Shown here: piece after piece, positions 7,870 through 17,821 of the stretch
How positions within the stretch are numbered: the stretch's first letter is position 1
Layout of the letters: the number at the start of each line of letters is the position of its first letter
NCBI GenBank assembly: GCA_029225065.1
Contig: JAQXVT010000027.1
Coordinates: forward strand, 87,364 to 151,363
Length of the DNA: 64,000 bases
Direction: 5' to 3'
From: Lachnospiraceae bacterium
GTDB taxonomy: Bacteria; Bacillota; Clostridia; Lachnospirales; Lachnospiraceae
Position numbers and translations under genes: made by a program
The notes under the pieces: generated by a model
Seen by the model: only the letters and a program-made list of their open reading frames with translations
What the model was told of the DNA's origin: nothing
Database searches by the model: none

Positions 7870-8874
7870 TCACCACGGGATCAGTGAATTTTCTGTCTTT
7901 TTATCGCGCAGCATCAGATCTGCCACTACCTTTTTCGGATCTTTTCCCTCAAACAGAATCTGATTTACCTGCTCAATAATCGGAAGCTCTGTGTCATATT
8001 TCTTTGCAAGCGCCATTGCCGCTTTTGCAGAGTAAACGCCTTCCACAACCATATTGACTTCCTTCATCGCCTCTTCCATCGTGTAGCCCCGGCCGAGCAG
8101 AATACCTGCCCTGCGGTTACGGCTGTGCATGCTCGCACACGTTACAATCAGGTCACCGATTCCGGTCAATCCGAAAAATGTCTCCGGCTTTCCGCCCATT
8201 CGGATACCAAGCCGCCCAATCTCCACGCTGCCTCTCGTGATAAGCGCTGCCTTCGCATTGTCCCCGTAGCCCATGCCATCTGCGATGCCGGCTGCCAGTG
8301 CAATCACATTTTTGAGCGCACCGCCAAGCTCAATTCCGAGCATATCCGAGCTGATGTAGACACGGAACATCGGACCCATGAACAATTCCTGAAGAAAACG
8401 CGCCGTCTTCTCCGTATGAGCACCAATCACGCAGGTTGTCGGAAGCAGCTTTGCCACCTCCTCTGCATGACTCGGGCCGGAAAGAACTGCCACATCCGCC
8501 TGTGGAATCACCTGCTCAAGGATATCTGTCATCGTGAAGAGCGTCTCATCCTCAATGCCTTTTGCAGCACTGATTATGTAAGTCCCCGGAGTCACATACT
8601 CCTTCAGCAGCTCTGCCGTCTCACGCATGCACCTTGACGGTACTACCATGACAAGCACCTGCTGTCCGGATACTGCCCGCTTCAGATCCGAGGTGATCTC
8701 CACTTTCTCCGGAATTTTAATCCCCGGAAGCTTTGAGCACTCTCTCGTCCTTTGCATATGCTCTGCCTCTGTTTCCCTGTGCGACCACAGCGTCACTTTA
8801 TTTCCGTTTTCATTGAGCAGAATTGCAAGTGCTGTTCCCCAGCTGCCTGCTCCAATTACACCTATCTTCTCCAT
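7870..8874 (-). CDS. gpsA: NAD(P)H-dependent glycerol-3-phosphate dehydrogenase
   Basis: Reduces dihydroxyacetone phosphate to sn-glycerol-3-phosphate for phospholipid synthesis. It is 334 residues long with an N-terminal Rossmann motif GAGSWG (residues 7-12). Typical later segments are SAAKGIE and GLTGIGDLIVTC, and a conserved lysine lies in GGALKNVIALAAG. The start has GGAGG 6 nt upstream. It is the last gene of the der-plsY-gpsA run and is followed by a strong terminator. Confidence 0.97.
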   Translation of the reverse strand: MEKIGVIGAGSWGTALAILLNENGNKVTLWSHRETEAEHMQRTRECSKLPGIKIPEKVEITSDLKRAVSGQQVLVMVVPSRCMRETAELLKEYVTPGTYIISAAKGIEDETLFTMTDILEQVIPQADVAVLSGPSHAEEVAKLLPTTCVIGAHTEKTARFLQELFMGPMFRVYISSDMLGIELGGALKNVIALAAGIADGMGYGDNAKAALITRGSVEIGRLGIRMGGKPETFFGLTGIGDLIVTCASMHSRNRRAGILLGRGYTMEEAMKEVNMVVEGVYSAKAAMALAKKYDTELPIIEQVNQILFEGKDPKKVVADLMLRDKKTENSLIPW

Positions 8875-8989
8875 TGTTTCACCTCCGCCTTGTCGCTGTC
8901 TGACTCAATATTTAGGTCTGTTTTTTGAGCGGCCACCGTCAGGCAGCCTGCTCAACTTCATCCATTCCTGGCTTTATCCGTTTTCTTAC

Positions 8990-9634
8990 TCACTGCTTCT
9001 TGTGAAAAAGATACGTTTTCCGTTCTTCCCCATGTACCAGCCGTACAATATTTGCGCGATGCATCCAAAAAGCGAGCACAGCAAGTACAAGTGCCACCAA
9101 ATACATCTCATTTAAATAGCGCTGTGTCATGCCAAACATTCCACTTTGCCCGAAAAAAATGAGCTCTGCAAGAAAGCTGACGTACACCAGAAGAGATCCG
9201 AGCGATACGTAATGTGTCAGCGCCACCGTACCTCCGAACACAAGAATTCCAAGCAGTGTCATCTGCCAGCTCATTGACATGATCAGCCCGGCCGTCGCTG
9301 CAATTCCTTTTCCGCCGCGAAAATTCATATAAAACGGAAAATTGTGGCCGAGGATTACCCCTGCGGCCGTGTAGATTGACAGCAGCGGCAGAATCTCCTC
9401 ATACTGTGTGTGAAACAACGCACGCACTACAAGCACAGCGATCACGCATTTAAACGCATCACCAAGCAGTGTGATTGCGCCGGCTTTCGTCCCAAGTGTC
9501 CGGAGCATATTGGTCGTTCCGGCATTTCCGCTTCCACATTTGCGGATATCAATTCCATGCATTTTTCCATAGATATAGCTCGTCTGGAACAGGCCAAACA
9601 CATATCCAATAGCAATACAAATCAAACGTTCCAT
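8990..9634 (-). CDS. plsY: glycerol-3-phosphate acyltransferase PlsY
   Basis: Integral membrane enzyme that transfers the acyl group from acyl-phosphate (made by PlsX, encoded at 31.9 kb) to glycerol-3-phosphate. It is 214 residues with about five membrane segments. The PlsY signatures KCGSGNAGTTN (near residue 32), GHNFPFYMNFRGGKG (near 100) and the later GTVALTHYVSLGS are present. It lies between der and gpsA, so substrate maker and user are co-transcribed. Confidence 0.97.
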   Translation of the reverse strand: MERLICIAIGYVFGLFQTSYIYGKMHGIDIRKCGSGNAGTTNMLRTLGTKAGAITLLGDAFKCVIAVLVVRALFHTQYEEILPLLSIYTAAGVILGHNFPFYMNFRGGKGIAATAGLIMSMSWQMTLLGILVFGGTVALTHYVSLGSLLVYVSFLAELIFFGQSGMFGMTQRYLNEMYLVALVLAVLAFWMHRANIVRLVHGEERKTYLFHKKQ

Positions 9635-9733
9635 TTTTCTTTCCTCAATTCTCTTCTGCTTCTGGTCATGTCATCACACGCGGCTGTCTGATTCACGGGC
9701 AGCCACGCCTGTCATGAACATCTGCTTTGTCCC

Positions 9734-11062
9734 TTAGTTCTCCCCGTCCTTGCGCTCACGGATGATAAACTTCAAAGACGTTCCCTTGAATCCAAATGTA
9801 TCGCGAATCTTGTTTTCCAGATATCTCGTGTACGAGAAATGCATCAGCGCCTTGTCATTGACAAAAATGACGAATGTCGGCGGCTTGACCGCAACCTGTG
9901 TAATATAGAAGAGACGCAGTCTCTTTCCTTTATCTGTCGGCGGCTGCTGCAGTGCCACGGCCTCTGCCATGATCTCATTGAGTACACCGGTTGCCACACG
10001 CATCGACTGATTTGCGAGCACCATATCGATTGTCTCAAACAGTCTGGAAACACGCTGTCCCGTCTGTGCAGAGATAAAAAGGATCTCCGCATACGGCATG
10101 TAGGAGAGCACCTGACGCACCTCCTGCGTGTATTTATAAATTGTCTTGTCATCCTTCTCGACTGCATCCCACTTGTTGACTGCAATCACGATTCCTTTTC
10201 CGCGGTCGTGCGCAATGCCGGCAATCTTCGCATCCTGTTCCGTCACACCCTCTACTGCGTCAATCAGAATTACCACAACATCCGCGCGGTCAACTGCCGT
10301 CACAGTACGGATGATGCTGTAGCGCTCCAGCTCTTCCTTAATCTTGCTCTTGCGGCGCAGTCCTGCCGTATCGATAAAGACGTATTCATGACCATTCCAT
10401 TTTACGCTCGTATCTACCGCATCACGCGTTGTGCCTGCGATATTGGAAACGATCAGACGATTTTCACCAAGGATCCGGTTGATCAGGGATGATTTTCCGA
10501 CATTCGGTTTTCCGACAATCGCGATACGCGGCCGCTCGTCCTGCTCCTCCTCGCCGTGATCCTCGCCGAAACATTCGATCACATGGTCGAGCATATCACC
10601 GACACCAAGCTTATTGCTCGCAGAGATCGGGTACGGATCCCCAATGCCGAGATTGTAAAATTCATAGACGTCTGCCATGCTTTTATCAAAATTATCAACC
10701 TTATTTACAACGAGTACAACCGGTTTGCGGGAGCGGCGCAGCATATCTGCCACCTTTGCATCCGCATCGACAAGTCCCTGCTTGCAGTCTGTCAGAAACA
10801 GGATGACATCTGCCGTATCAATCGCGATCTGTGCCTGGTCACGCATCTGCGCCAGAATCACATCACTGCTGTCCGGCTCGATTCCTCCGGTGTCAATCAG
10901 GGTAAAATTCACATTCAGCCACTCTACATCTGCATAAATTCGGTCACGCGTTACGCCCGGCGTGTCTTTTACAATGGAAATATTTTCTCCGGCAAGCGCA
11001 TTAAACAGCGTCGACTTGCCCACATTCGGCCTTCCTACAATTGCTACAATTGGTTTGCTCAT
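9734..11062 (-). CDS. der: ribosome biogenesis GTPase Der (EngA)
   Basis: Double GTPase needed for 50S subunit assembly. The first G domain has GRPNVGKS at residues 10-17 and DTGG near 57; the second has GKPNVGKS at 184-191, DTAG and NKWD. A C-terminal KH-like domain brings the total to 442 residues, normal for the family. The start is preceded by AAGGAGGAG. It heads the der-plsY-gpsA run. Confidence 0.98.
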   Translation of the reverse strand: MSKPIVAIVGRPNVGKSTLFNALAGENISIVKDTPGVTRDRIYADVEWLNVNFTLIDTGGIEPDSSDVILAQMRDQAQIAIDTADVILFLTDCKQGLVDADAKVADMLRRSRKPVVLVVNKVDNFDKSMADVYEFYNLGIGDPYPISASNKLGVGDMLDHVIECFGEDHGEEEQDERPRIAIVGKPNVGKSSLINRILGENRLIVSNIAGTTRDAVDTSVKWNGHEYVFIDTAGLRRKSKIKEELERYSIIRTVTAVDRADVVVILIDAVEGVTEQDAKIAGIAHDRGKGIVIAVNKWDAVEKDDKTIYKYTQEVRQVLSYMPYAEILFISAQTGQRVSRLFETIDMVLANQSMRVATGVLNEIMAEAVALQQPPTDKGKRLRLFYITQVAVKPPTFVIFVNDKALMHFSYTRYLENKIRDTFGFKGTSLKFIIRERKDGEN

Positions 11063-11086
11063 GTGTCTCCTCCTTATATTTGTTAT

Positions 11087-11218
11087 TGTTCAAAGCCGGA
11101 TGAAATTTTATAAAGTGAACGTAAAACACCTGCGTTTTTAAAGTCACTTTTAAAATTTTATCTGGCGGATACGCCAAACCAACGAAATGCGCAGCACTTC
11201 GGAGGTTGGCTTTGAACA
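11087..11218. repeat. 132-nt imperfect palindromic intergenic repeat (family A, copy 1)
   Basis: Outer arms TGTTCAAAGCC (11087-11097) and GGCTTTGAACA (11208-11218). Inside are a second paired region (ATGAAATTTTATAAAGTGA with TCACTTTTAAAATTTTATC), a small GGCGGATACGCC palindrome and the segment AACGAAATGCGCAGC. The same parts recur in the same order on the opposite strand at 32967-33058. It fills the gap between DUF512 and der. Confidence 0.75.
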
Positions 11219-11229
11219 GTTACTTATAT

Positions 11230-12561
11230 TTAATTTGCCTGTCCAGTCACCGCACACACCAGATCCCTTCCCCCTGATTCCACGATGCGGATCGGAATAT
11301 CCAGAGCCTCCTCTACATCTTCGATCGTCAGATCATCGAGAAATACGCGTTCTCCGGAGCGGATCATGTTGGTTGGAAGAAGCAGCTCCTCCCCCAGATC
11401 CTGATCCTTCAGCTGTGCAAGCAGATCCTGCGCAGTAATCAGTCCGGAAACCGTGATCGATTCCCCAAAGAAATCATTTCGAATTTCAAAAATCTGCAGC
11501 GTGATATTTCGATATACCGCCTCAATTTTTTTGCCTAATTCCTTTAAAAATGGCCCGGCAAGCCGCCCGGTTGCAATCGAAACACACCGTTTCGGCGCCT
11601 GAGCATCAGGCTGCGCTTCCGCAAGCGTCGCCTCGACCTCTTCCTTTAAAAGGCGCAGCATCCCGACGCCATTTTCCAGCTGAAGATAACCGTCGTACCG
11701 GTCCTCCTCCGGAAGCGGCCGTCCGGCGAGCAGATACCACTCATCCGACGCGTGAATAAAATGCACTCCGTATTTGGGATAAATTTTCTTCTGCCACGAC
11801 TCGATCAGATCAATCACTTCACCCGCCGACTGTGCATCGAACGGTTTCAGCGGATACAGACCCTCCCGGTACTTTGAAAGTCCGACCGGCACAACAGAAA
11901 CACTGCGCAGCGCCGGAAGATAGGAGGTCATATCCCGGATGGAGCGCTCGAGTTCCGCCCCGTCGTTGATATCGCGGCACAGCACGATCTGACCATTTAA
12001 TTCAATTCCCGCGTCCGCCAGTCTGCGGATCTTCGGAAACACATCTCCGGCAAAACGGTTGTGCAGCATCTTACAGCGAAGCTTTGGGTTCGTCGTCTGG
12101 AACGAAATATTGATCGGTCCGAGATGGTAGTGGATGATACGGTCAATGTCATGGTCACTCATATTGGTCAGCGTCACATAATTACCCTGTAAAAACGACA
12201 GTCTTGAATCGTCGTCCTTGAAATACAGGGTCTCCCGCATCCCCGGCGGCATCTGATCGATAAAACAGAAAATACAGTTGTTTCTGCAAGAACGGTAATC
12301 GTCCATCAGCGAACTCTCAAACTCGATCCCGAGATCCTCCTCAAATTCCTTTTCGATCTCCAGCTCCCATTCCTCTCCGTCCGGTTTGCGCACAAGAACC
12401 GTCAGATATTCCTCGTTCGTATAATAATGATAGTCAAAGACGTCCTCGATCTCATGGTCGTTGACAGCCAGCAGAACGTCTCCCGGCTCCAGTTCCAACT
12501 CCTCCGCAATGCTTCCGGGGAGAACGGTGCGGATCTTATGCTCAAAATTCTTTTTTTTCAT
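11230..12561 (-). CDS. DUF512 family protein (PDZ-like plus radical-SAM cysteine motif)
   Basis: A 443-residue protein of the conserved Clostridia family with an N-terminal PDZ-like segment (PGSIAEELELEPGD at about 15-28), a CRNNCIFC motif of the radical-SAM CxxxCxxC type near residues 92-99, and a C-terminal DUF512 domain. The biochemical reaction is not known. It lies immediately upstream of der, the usual neighbourhood in Lachnospiraceae, which hints at a link to ribosome assembly or membrane lipid synthesis without proving it. The start is preceded by AAGGAAAC. Confidence 0.85.
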   Translation of the reverse strand: MKKKNFEHKIRTVLPGSIAEELELEPGDVLLAVNDHEIEDVFDYHYYTNEEYLTVLVRKPDGEEWELEIEKEFEEDLGIEFESSLMDDYRSCRNNCIFCFIDQMPPGMRETLYFKDDDSRLSFLQGNYVTLTNMSDHDIDRIIHYHLGPINISFQTTNPKLRCKMLHNRFAGDVFPKIRRLADAGIELNGQIVLCRDINDGAELERSIRDMTSYLPALRSVSVVPVGLSKYREGLYPLKPFDAQSAGEVIDLIESWQKKIYPKYGVHFIHASDEWYLLAGRPLPEEDRYDGYLQLENGVGMLRLLKEEVEATLAEAQPDAQAPKRCVSIATGRLAGPFLKELGKKIEAVYRNITLQIFEIRNDFFGESITVSGLITAQDLLAQLKDQDLGEELLLPTNMIRSGERVFLDDLTIEDVEEALDIPIRIVESGGRDLVCAVTGQAN

Positions 12562-12741
12562 TCTTGTTGTTTCCTTAATAAATATAAGTAAATCGCATTC
12601 TCCGAAGCACGCCCTAAAAGGCTTCCTGTTATGTGCCCAAAATTGCAGCCTGCTTCTCTTTCATTCAATCAGTATCACTTTATAAATAAGCCAATGATAT
12701 TTCATCGTCATCTTACAAACACCCTGTAAACATACGCCGAC

Positions 12742-12773
12742 AAAAAGGAGCTGTGCCACCCGCATAGCCCCTC
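12742..12773 (-). terminator. intrinsic terminator after prs
   Basis: On the minus strand GGGGCT pairs with AGCTCC (one G-U) around an inner small stem, followed by TTTTTG. It starts 14 nt past the prs stop. Confidence 0.75.
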
Positions 12774-12786
12774 TTTTGCAGTCATT

Positions 12787-13968
12787 TTATTTCTGCTTCA
12801 GGATCCGCATGGAATTCAGAAGCTCGTTAATCTTTTCCGTCGGTGATTCAATCTTGCTTAAGGTCACGTCATGATTCAGATGATCGATGATCATTGCCAG
12901 GAAACGGGTCATATCTGCTTCTGCATAATACGGCTTCGTGAAAAGCTCCGGCATGCGGTAATTCAGGTTTGTCGTCACTACCTTTGTAATGTAGCCCTTC
13001 TCATAAAATTCATCAAAGCGCTCCAGCCCGTCTGTAAAGAGTCCGAACGTCGTGCACACAAATACACGCTTTGCGCCCCGCTGCTTGATCTGCTTGGCCA
13101 CATCGAGCATACTGTCACCCGAAGAAATCATGTCATCGACGATGATAACGTCCTTGCCCTTCACCGAATCGCCGAGAAACTCATGCGCTACGATCGGGTT
13201 GCGGCCGTTTACTACGGTCGAGTAATCTCTTCGCTTGTAGAACATACCCATATCCACGCCAAGAATACTGGAAAAATAAACGGCACGGCTCATCGCACCC
13301 TCATCCGGGCTGATGACCATCAGGTGATCGTTGTCAATCCGGAAATCCTCCACAGTATCGACAAGCGCCTTCAAAAACTGATACGTTGCCATGAACGAAT
13401 CGAATCCACTCAGCGGAATCGCGTTCTGCACACGCGGGTCGTGTGCATCAAATGTAATAATATTGGAAACGCCCATGCTCACGAGCTCCTGCAAAGCGAG
13501 CGAGCAGTCCAGAGACTCTCTCTTGGTACGCTTATGCTGGCGGCCCTCGTACAAAAACGGCATCACGACGCTGATTCGCTTTGCCTTTCCGGTCGCCGCC
13601 GAAATGATACGCTTCAGATCCTGAAAATGGTTGTCCGGTGACATATGATTTTCATATCCGCAAACCGAGTACGTCAGACTGTAATTGCAGACATCCACCA
13701 GAATGTACAGATCCGCGCCGCGCACAGAAGCATTGATCTGTCCCTTGCCCTCGCCGGAGCCAAATCTCGGACACTTGCAGTCGAGCAGGTACGAATCCTC
13801 GATGTAACCGGGCATCCTCGCCAGCGTCGCATTCGCCTGCGCCGTCTCCTTGCGGGTCTGTATCAGATAACGGTCAACCGTTTTTCCAAACTCCCGACAG
13901 CCTTCCAACGCCGCGATCTTCAGCGGTCCTACCGGCAGGAGATTTTCCAGATTGTCGTATTCATACAT
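12787..13968 (-). CDS. prs: ribose-phosphate pyrophosphokinase (long form)
   Basis: Makes PRPP from ribose-5-phosphate and ATP for nucleotide, His and Trp synthesis. The PRPP-binding loop DVIIVDDMISSGDSM and the ATP/phosphate segments (MPFLYEGRQHKRTKRES; TFDAHDPRVQNAIP) are clear. At 393 residues it is longer than the common 310-residue form; the extra length includes an N-terminal part with a CKCPRFGSGEGK segment. Three in-frame ATGs lie upstream (14052, 14007, 14001). The one at 13968 is preferred because GTGGAGG lies 11 nt before it and the protein then begins close to the conserved PVGPLKIAALEG segment. The start is the uncertain part. Confidence 0.9.
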   Translation of the reverse strand: MYEYDNLENLLPVGPLKIAALEGCREFGKTVDRYLIQTRKETAQANATLARMPGYIEDSYLLDCKCPRFGSGEGKGQINASVRGADLYILVDVCNYSLTYSVCGYENHMSPDNHFQDLKRIISAATGKAKRISVVMPFLYEGRQHKRTKRESLDCSLALQELVSMGVSNIITFDAHDPRVQNAIPLSGFDSFMATYQFLKALVDTVEDFRIDNDHLMVISPDEGAMSRAVYFSSILGVDMGMFYKRRDYSTVVNGRNPIVAHEFLGDSVKGKDVIIVDDMISSGDSMLDVAKQIKQRGAKRVFVCTTFGLFTDGLERFDEFYEKGYITKVVTTNLNYRMPELFTKPYYAEADMTRFLAMIIDHLNHDVTLSKIESPTEKINELLNSMRILKQK

Positions 13969-14139
13969 AGATGAGCCATCCTCCACAAATAAATTTTTCA
14001 TTTTCATCGCCAACCATCGATTTTCATCGAACCATTGGCATTTTCCCTTCATTTATAACATTTTGTAAAATGCACGTCAAGAATAATCAGGGAAAATGTC
14101 AGAATTTCCCGAAAAAAGTGTTACTGTTCAGAGCAAAAC

Positions 14140-15009
14140 TTACCCGCGAACGCCGAGAAATCCGGCCAGATTTCCGCGGTGTCCTTTTGAACCGCGATGA
14201 GAAAACAGAATATCCGGATTGCAGCAGGTACAAAGATCCGTCACCTGAATATGCTCCGGCAAAAGTCCCGCGCGCAGCATATTCTGCCTACAGGCTTCCC
14301 ACAGGTTCAGCTGATACTTTCCATTCGCTTTTTCTGTATAGAGAATCGGATACAGCGACGAATCATACCGCGCCTGCACCTCGCGGATCACGTCCTCACT
14401 CACCTCGTAGCAGTCCTGACAGATCGACGGGCCAACTGCGCCAAGCAGATCCACCGGATCGGTCCCGTACATCTCCCGCATCACTCTTACCGTCTCTCCC
14501 GCAATGTCTGCCACAGTCCCACGCCAGCCGGAATGGGAAAGTCCCACGGCCCGGTGCACCGGATCCACAAAAAACAGCGGCACACAGTCCGCGTAGTACG
14601 TCGCGAGCACCAGTCCCGGAACATTCGTGACAAGCCCGTCCACATCATGATAATCCTTCTCCCGGTCAAAGCCCTTTCCGCGGTCCTCCTCCGTCACGAC
14701 GCGCACATGGTTCGTGTGTGTCTGATCCGAGCAGACAAGATTTTCCGCCCGGAAGCCGACCGCAGCGGCAAACCGGCGATAATTTTCCGTCACATGCTCC
14801 TTCGTATCCCCGCGGCTTATGCTGAAATTCATCGCATACAGATCTCCGGTGCTCACACCGCCAAAGCGGCTGCTGAACGCATGAATGAAATCACCTGAAA
14901 CTCTATCCAGATTTGAGAACGTAAAATAGAGAACACCGTCTTTCTCGTGTTCCTGCATGACGCTTTGCTCCCGTTTTTTCCTGATCAGCACTCTTTCTTC
15001 CTTTTTCAA
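14140..15009 (-). CDS. pgeF: peptidoglycan editing factor PgeF (laccase-domain, YlmD/YfiH family)
   Basis: Multicopper-oxidase-like fold protein of the DUF152 family. Members have been linked to removal of wrongly incorporated residues from peptidoglycan precursors and to purine nucleoside phosphorylase activity. The zinc/copper-type ligands are visible in SDQTHTNHVRVV, TYYADCVPLFFVD and LSHSGWRGT. It is 289 residues from a TTG at 15009 that has AGGAG 8 nt upstream. An ATG at 14958 with GGGAG 9 nt upstream is an equally plausible start giving 272 residues. It lies between yraN and prs. Confidence 0.85.
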   Translation of the reverse strand: MKKEERVLIRKKREQSVMQEHEKDGVLYFTFSNLDRVSGDFIHAFSSRFGGVSTGDLYAMNFSISRGDTKEHVTENYRRFAAAVGFRAENLVCSDQTHTNHVRVVTEEDRGKGFDREKDYHDVDGLVTNVPGLVLATYYADCVPLFFVDPVHRAVGLSHSGWRGTVADIAGETVRVMREMYGTDPVDLLGAVGPSICQDCYEVSEDVIREVQARYDSSLYPILYTEKANGKYQLNLWEACRQNMLRAGLLPEHIQVTDLCTCCNPDILFSHRGSKGHRGNLAGFLGVRG

Positions 15010-15133
15010 TCGCGATTCTCCTGACTTTCTCTCTTATAAAGCGAACACTGGCAGCCTGTTTTTACTGCTTACAGGATCACAAGAAATCCTCCCAGCTTAC
15101 TATCTCTCACGAAAACAGACATCGTTCCTTTCC

Positions 15134-15475
15134 TCACCTGCACTCAAACGCATTCCGGATAAGAGTAATCTCCTCTCCATTGATTGCCACCACATCAAAA
15201 CGGCAGGGGCACATCCCATGCTCCATCAGATACCACCTGGCCACGCCCGAAATACGGCGCTGCTTATTTGCATTCACCGCTTCTGCCCCGGTGCCAAGTC
15301 TTGACGTCCTCCGGTATTTTACCTCGACAAAGACGAGATATCCGTTTTCTTCCGCAATCAGATCAATCTCACCCAGGGGGCAGCGATAATTCTTTTTCAG
15401 AATATGATACCCTCTGCCCTTCAGATATGCAGCAGCCTTTTCCTCGTAGGCTGCTCCCATTTTTCGTTTATTCAC
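15134..15475 (-). CDS. yraN: YraN family protein (UPF0102)
   Basis: A small protein with a restriction-endonuclease-like fold. The motif set [21 protein letters not shown] is diagnostic (E-x-D...E-x-K). Function is not established. It is 113 residues from a GTG start, chosen because the resulting [12 protein letters not shown]-terminus resembles relatives; an ATG five codons later is possible. It follows rnhB by about 40 nt, the usual order in Firmicutes. Confidence 0.88.
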   Translation of the reverse strand: MNKRKMGAAYEEKAAAYLKGRGYHILKKNYRCPLGEIDLIAEENGYLVFVEVKYRRTSRLGTGAEAVNANKQRRISGVARWYLMEHGMCPCRFDVVAINGEEITLIRNAFECR

Positions 15476-15513
15476 CTGCTCTGCCGTTCTCTCCCCGTCA
15501 GACAGTGTCTCTT

Positions 15514-16287
15514 TTATTCCTCTACAAAATGTCCGATAAAGCTTCTGCGGTGGATCGGCGAAGGGCCGTATTTCTGCAGCGCCGCAATGTGGGCTGCACT
15601 TCCGTATCCCTTATGTGCCGCAAAGCCATACTCCGGCAGCACTTTATCATATTCCCGCATCAGTCGGTCCCTCGTCACCTTTGCGAGCACACTTGCCGCC
15701 GCAATTGACAGGCTCTTTGCATCGCCCTTGATGATTGGCACCTGGCGAAATGCCAGATCCGGAATCCTCACCGCGTCGTTGAGCAGCACCTGTGGCTGCG
15801 GGTCAAGCGCTGCGACCGCCTCACGCATCGCTTCATACGTCGCCTGCAAAATATTGATTTCATCAATTCTCGCCGGTGAAGCCATGCCGATGCCCCACGC
15901 AATCGCTTTTTCTTTAATCTCGTCGAACAGCTCCTCCCGCTTCTTTTCGGAAAGCTTCTTCGAGTCATTGAGATAAAGAATCTCGCAGTTCCGTGGAAGA
16001 ATTACCGCACCGGCCACCACCGGTCCGGCCAGCGGTCCTCTGCCTGCCTCATCGATTCCACACACAAGTCCCAGATCCTCATATTTGTGCTCATAGATCC
16101 GCATCGTCTCCAGACGGCTGCGCTCCTGTTCCAGCTTTTGAAGCTTCTTTTTTTCCGATTCGATCAGCTTTGCAACGCCCGCCCTTTTGTCATCCGCATA
16201 CTGGACAAAAAGTGCTGTCATCTGATCCGCGGGAGCTGCTGCAAACTCCGCTTTGATTTCCGCAATGCTTTTCATTTCTGCTTTCAT
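15514..16287 (-). CDS. rnhB: ribonuclease HII
   Basis: Removes single ribonucleotides and RNA-DNA hybrid RNA. The catalytic acidic residues begin with Asp79-Glu80 in [14 protein letters not shown]; later signatures are [13 protein letters not shown] and [14 protein letters not shown]. At 257 residues it carries an N-terminal extension of about 70 residues rich in charged helix, known in the Bacillus-type enzyme as an extra substrate-binding region. The next gene, yraN, starts about 40 nt downstream. Confidence 0.96.
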   Translation of the reverse strand: MKAEMKSIAEIKAEFAAAPADQMTALFVQYADDKRAGVAKLIESEKKKLQKLEQERSRLETMRIYEHKYEDLGLVCGIDEAGRGPLAGPVVAGAVILPRNCEILYLNDSKKLSEKKREELFDEIKEKAIAWGIGMASPARIDEINILQATYEAMREAVAALDPQPQVLLNDAVRIPDLAFRQVPIIKGDAKSLSIAAASVLAKVTRDRLMREYDKVLPEYGFAAHKGYGSAAHIAALQKYGPSPIHRRSFIGHFVEE

Positions 16288-16402
16288 CCTGCTTTCATCT
16301 GTACTGCTGTACTATTCGTTCTGCTCAATACACTTCCTCAAAAACGCTGCACTGTGATGTCGTGAAACAAGATTTTGCAATCGTTTGACTGTCATTTTGA
16401 AT

Positions 16403-16426
16403 AAAGCGGACATTCACAATCCGCTT
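16403..16426. repeat. short palindromic repeat (AGCGGAT family), copy 2
   Basis: AAAGCGGACATTC followed by ACAATCCGCTT, between rnhB and lepB. Same family as the copy at 31507. Confidence 0.6.
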
Positions 16427-16447
16427 CTCGGCTTACCTCGTCTGCAC

Positions 16448-17005
16448 TCAATTCAGGAACCCAACCCCATCAAATGGCCAGATCCGAAATATCGCCCGTC
16501 CAATCATATCCTGCCTCAAAATCGTCCCGACGCTTGGCTCCCGGCTGTCCGCGCTGTTGTTGCGGTTGTCGCCGAGTACAAAATACTCATCCTCACCGAG
16601 CGTGATCGCCTCCGACGCAAGACCCGCACTGCGGATCGGCTCAAAATCGTTGGACTTCTCCAGCACTTTGCCGTTGATATAAACCTTTCCGTCATAGATC
16701 TGTACCTGCTCACCCGGCAGACCGATGATCCGTTTGATATAGTAGGTTCCCTTCTGATACTGAAACGGAAAGACCACGATTTCAAATCGTTTAGGCGCAC
16801 GAATGCGGTAAGAGAGTTTGTCCACAATCAGATTGTCGCCGTCGCTTAAGGTCGGGGACATTGAGTCCCCGCTCACGACCGTGCATTCTCCGACGAAATG
16901 CACCAGCACAAATGCCACTGCCACAAGGATGGCCAGATACAACAGCCATCCCATCACTTCTCTTACCGCACTTTTCTTCTTTTTTTCCTGTTCCACAAAT
17001 TCCAC
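16448..17005 (-). CDS. lepB: signal peptidase I (paralogue 1)
   Basis: Membrane serine protease that cleaves signal peptides. One N-terminal membrane segment spans residues 20-38. The catalytic Ser48 lies in SGDSMSPTL and the catalytic Lys91 in YYIKRIIGLPGE; the GDNRNNSADSR box is intact. It is 185 residues from a GTG start whose ribosome site is weak (GAAGGCG), so the exact start is uncertain. It is one of three lepB genes within 3.1 kb and is followed by rnhB. Confidence 0.93.
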   Translation of the reverse strand: MEFVEQEKKKKSAVREVMGWLLYLAILVAVAFVLVHFVGECTVVSGDSMSPTLSDGDNLIVDKLSYRIRAPKRFEIVVFPFQYQKGTYYIKRIIGLPGEQVQIYDGKVYINGKVLEKSNDFEPIRSAGLASEAITLGEDEYFVLGDNRNNSADSREPSVGTILRQDMIGRAIFRIWPFDGVGFLN

Positions 17006-17203
17006 CGCCTTCGGTTTTTCTGCTCACCGCCTCCGGTGAAACCTGTCTTTTTTTATCAAAGTCAAGCATTCTCCCCGCGAATTTCTGCCGAACGGCAAAC
17101 CGCAGGCAGGGACTGCTGTTTTTTCCAAAGCCAGGCAAGCGACAAAATAGATGTAAAGCTGACACTCACAATCCTCTTTGCTGCTTCGCTGCTTCGTTTC
17201 CCT

Positions 17204-17791
17204 TTATTGATGCTTCAGTACACCAATCTTCGACAGCGGCCAGATCCGTACCCATGCACGTCCGATAATCTGCGAACGGCTGACGTTTCCGACATCCTCT
17301 GAGCGGCTGTCCTTACTGTTGTTCCGGTTGTCGCCCATGACAAAGTACTCATCCTCGCCAAGTGTGATCGGCTTTGAAGCTCTTCCGGCGCTGCGGATTG
17401 TCTCCGCGCCATAATTCTCCTCCAGTACCTCACCGTTGATGTAGATTTTTCCGTCTTCATCGATCTGAACCGTCTCTCCCGGCAGTCCGATGATTCGCTT
17501 GATGTAGTATTCCTTCTCATTTTCATACGGACGAAATACAATGATATCAAACCGCTCCGGATCTCCGAACCGGTAAGAAAGCTTCTCGACGATCAGATTG
17601 TCGCCATCACTTAAGGTATTCATCATGGATCTTCCGTCTACACGCGTACGCTGTCCGACAAACGTAATAATCACGTACGTCAGTGCCACTACAAAAAGAA
17701 TATAAAATACCCAGCTTAAGATTTCTTTTTTCATATCCTTCTCGCCGTCCTGGCTGTCTTTTACAGAACCATTTTGTTTTTCCTGATTCAT
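17204..17791 (-). CDS. lepB: signal peptidase I (paralogue 2)
   Basis: Second copy, 195 residues, with a longer cytoplasmic N-terminus before the membrane segment (about 27-45). Catalytic Ser55 is in VDGRSMMNTL and Lys98 in YYIKRIIGLPGE; GDNRNNSKDSR follows. It is closely similar to paralogue 1 in the box regions, which suggests duplication. A gap of about 200 nt separates the two. The start is preceded by GAAGGA at short spacing. Confidence 0.95.
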   Translation of the reverse strand: MNQEKQNGSVKDSQDGEKDMKKEILSWVFYILFVVALTYVIITFVGQRTRVDGRSMMNTLSDGDNLIVEKLSYRFGDPERFDIIVFRPYENEKEYYIKRIIGLPGETVQIDEDGKIYINGEVLEENYGAETIRSAGRASKPITLGEDEYFVMGDNRNNSKDSRSEDVGNVSRSQIIGRAWVRIWPLSKIGVLKHQ

Positions 17792-17821
17792 TCCTTCACC
17801 ACTTTCTGTCTTTTATTTTCG

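Noticed and set aside
7676..7876. 66-codon minus-strand frame between gpsA and the CODH operon
   Set aside because: It runs through the gpsA terminator and the CODH promoter and has no ribosome site.
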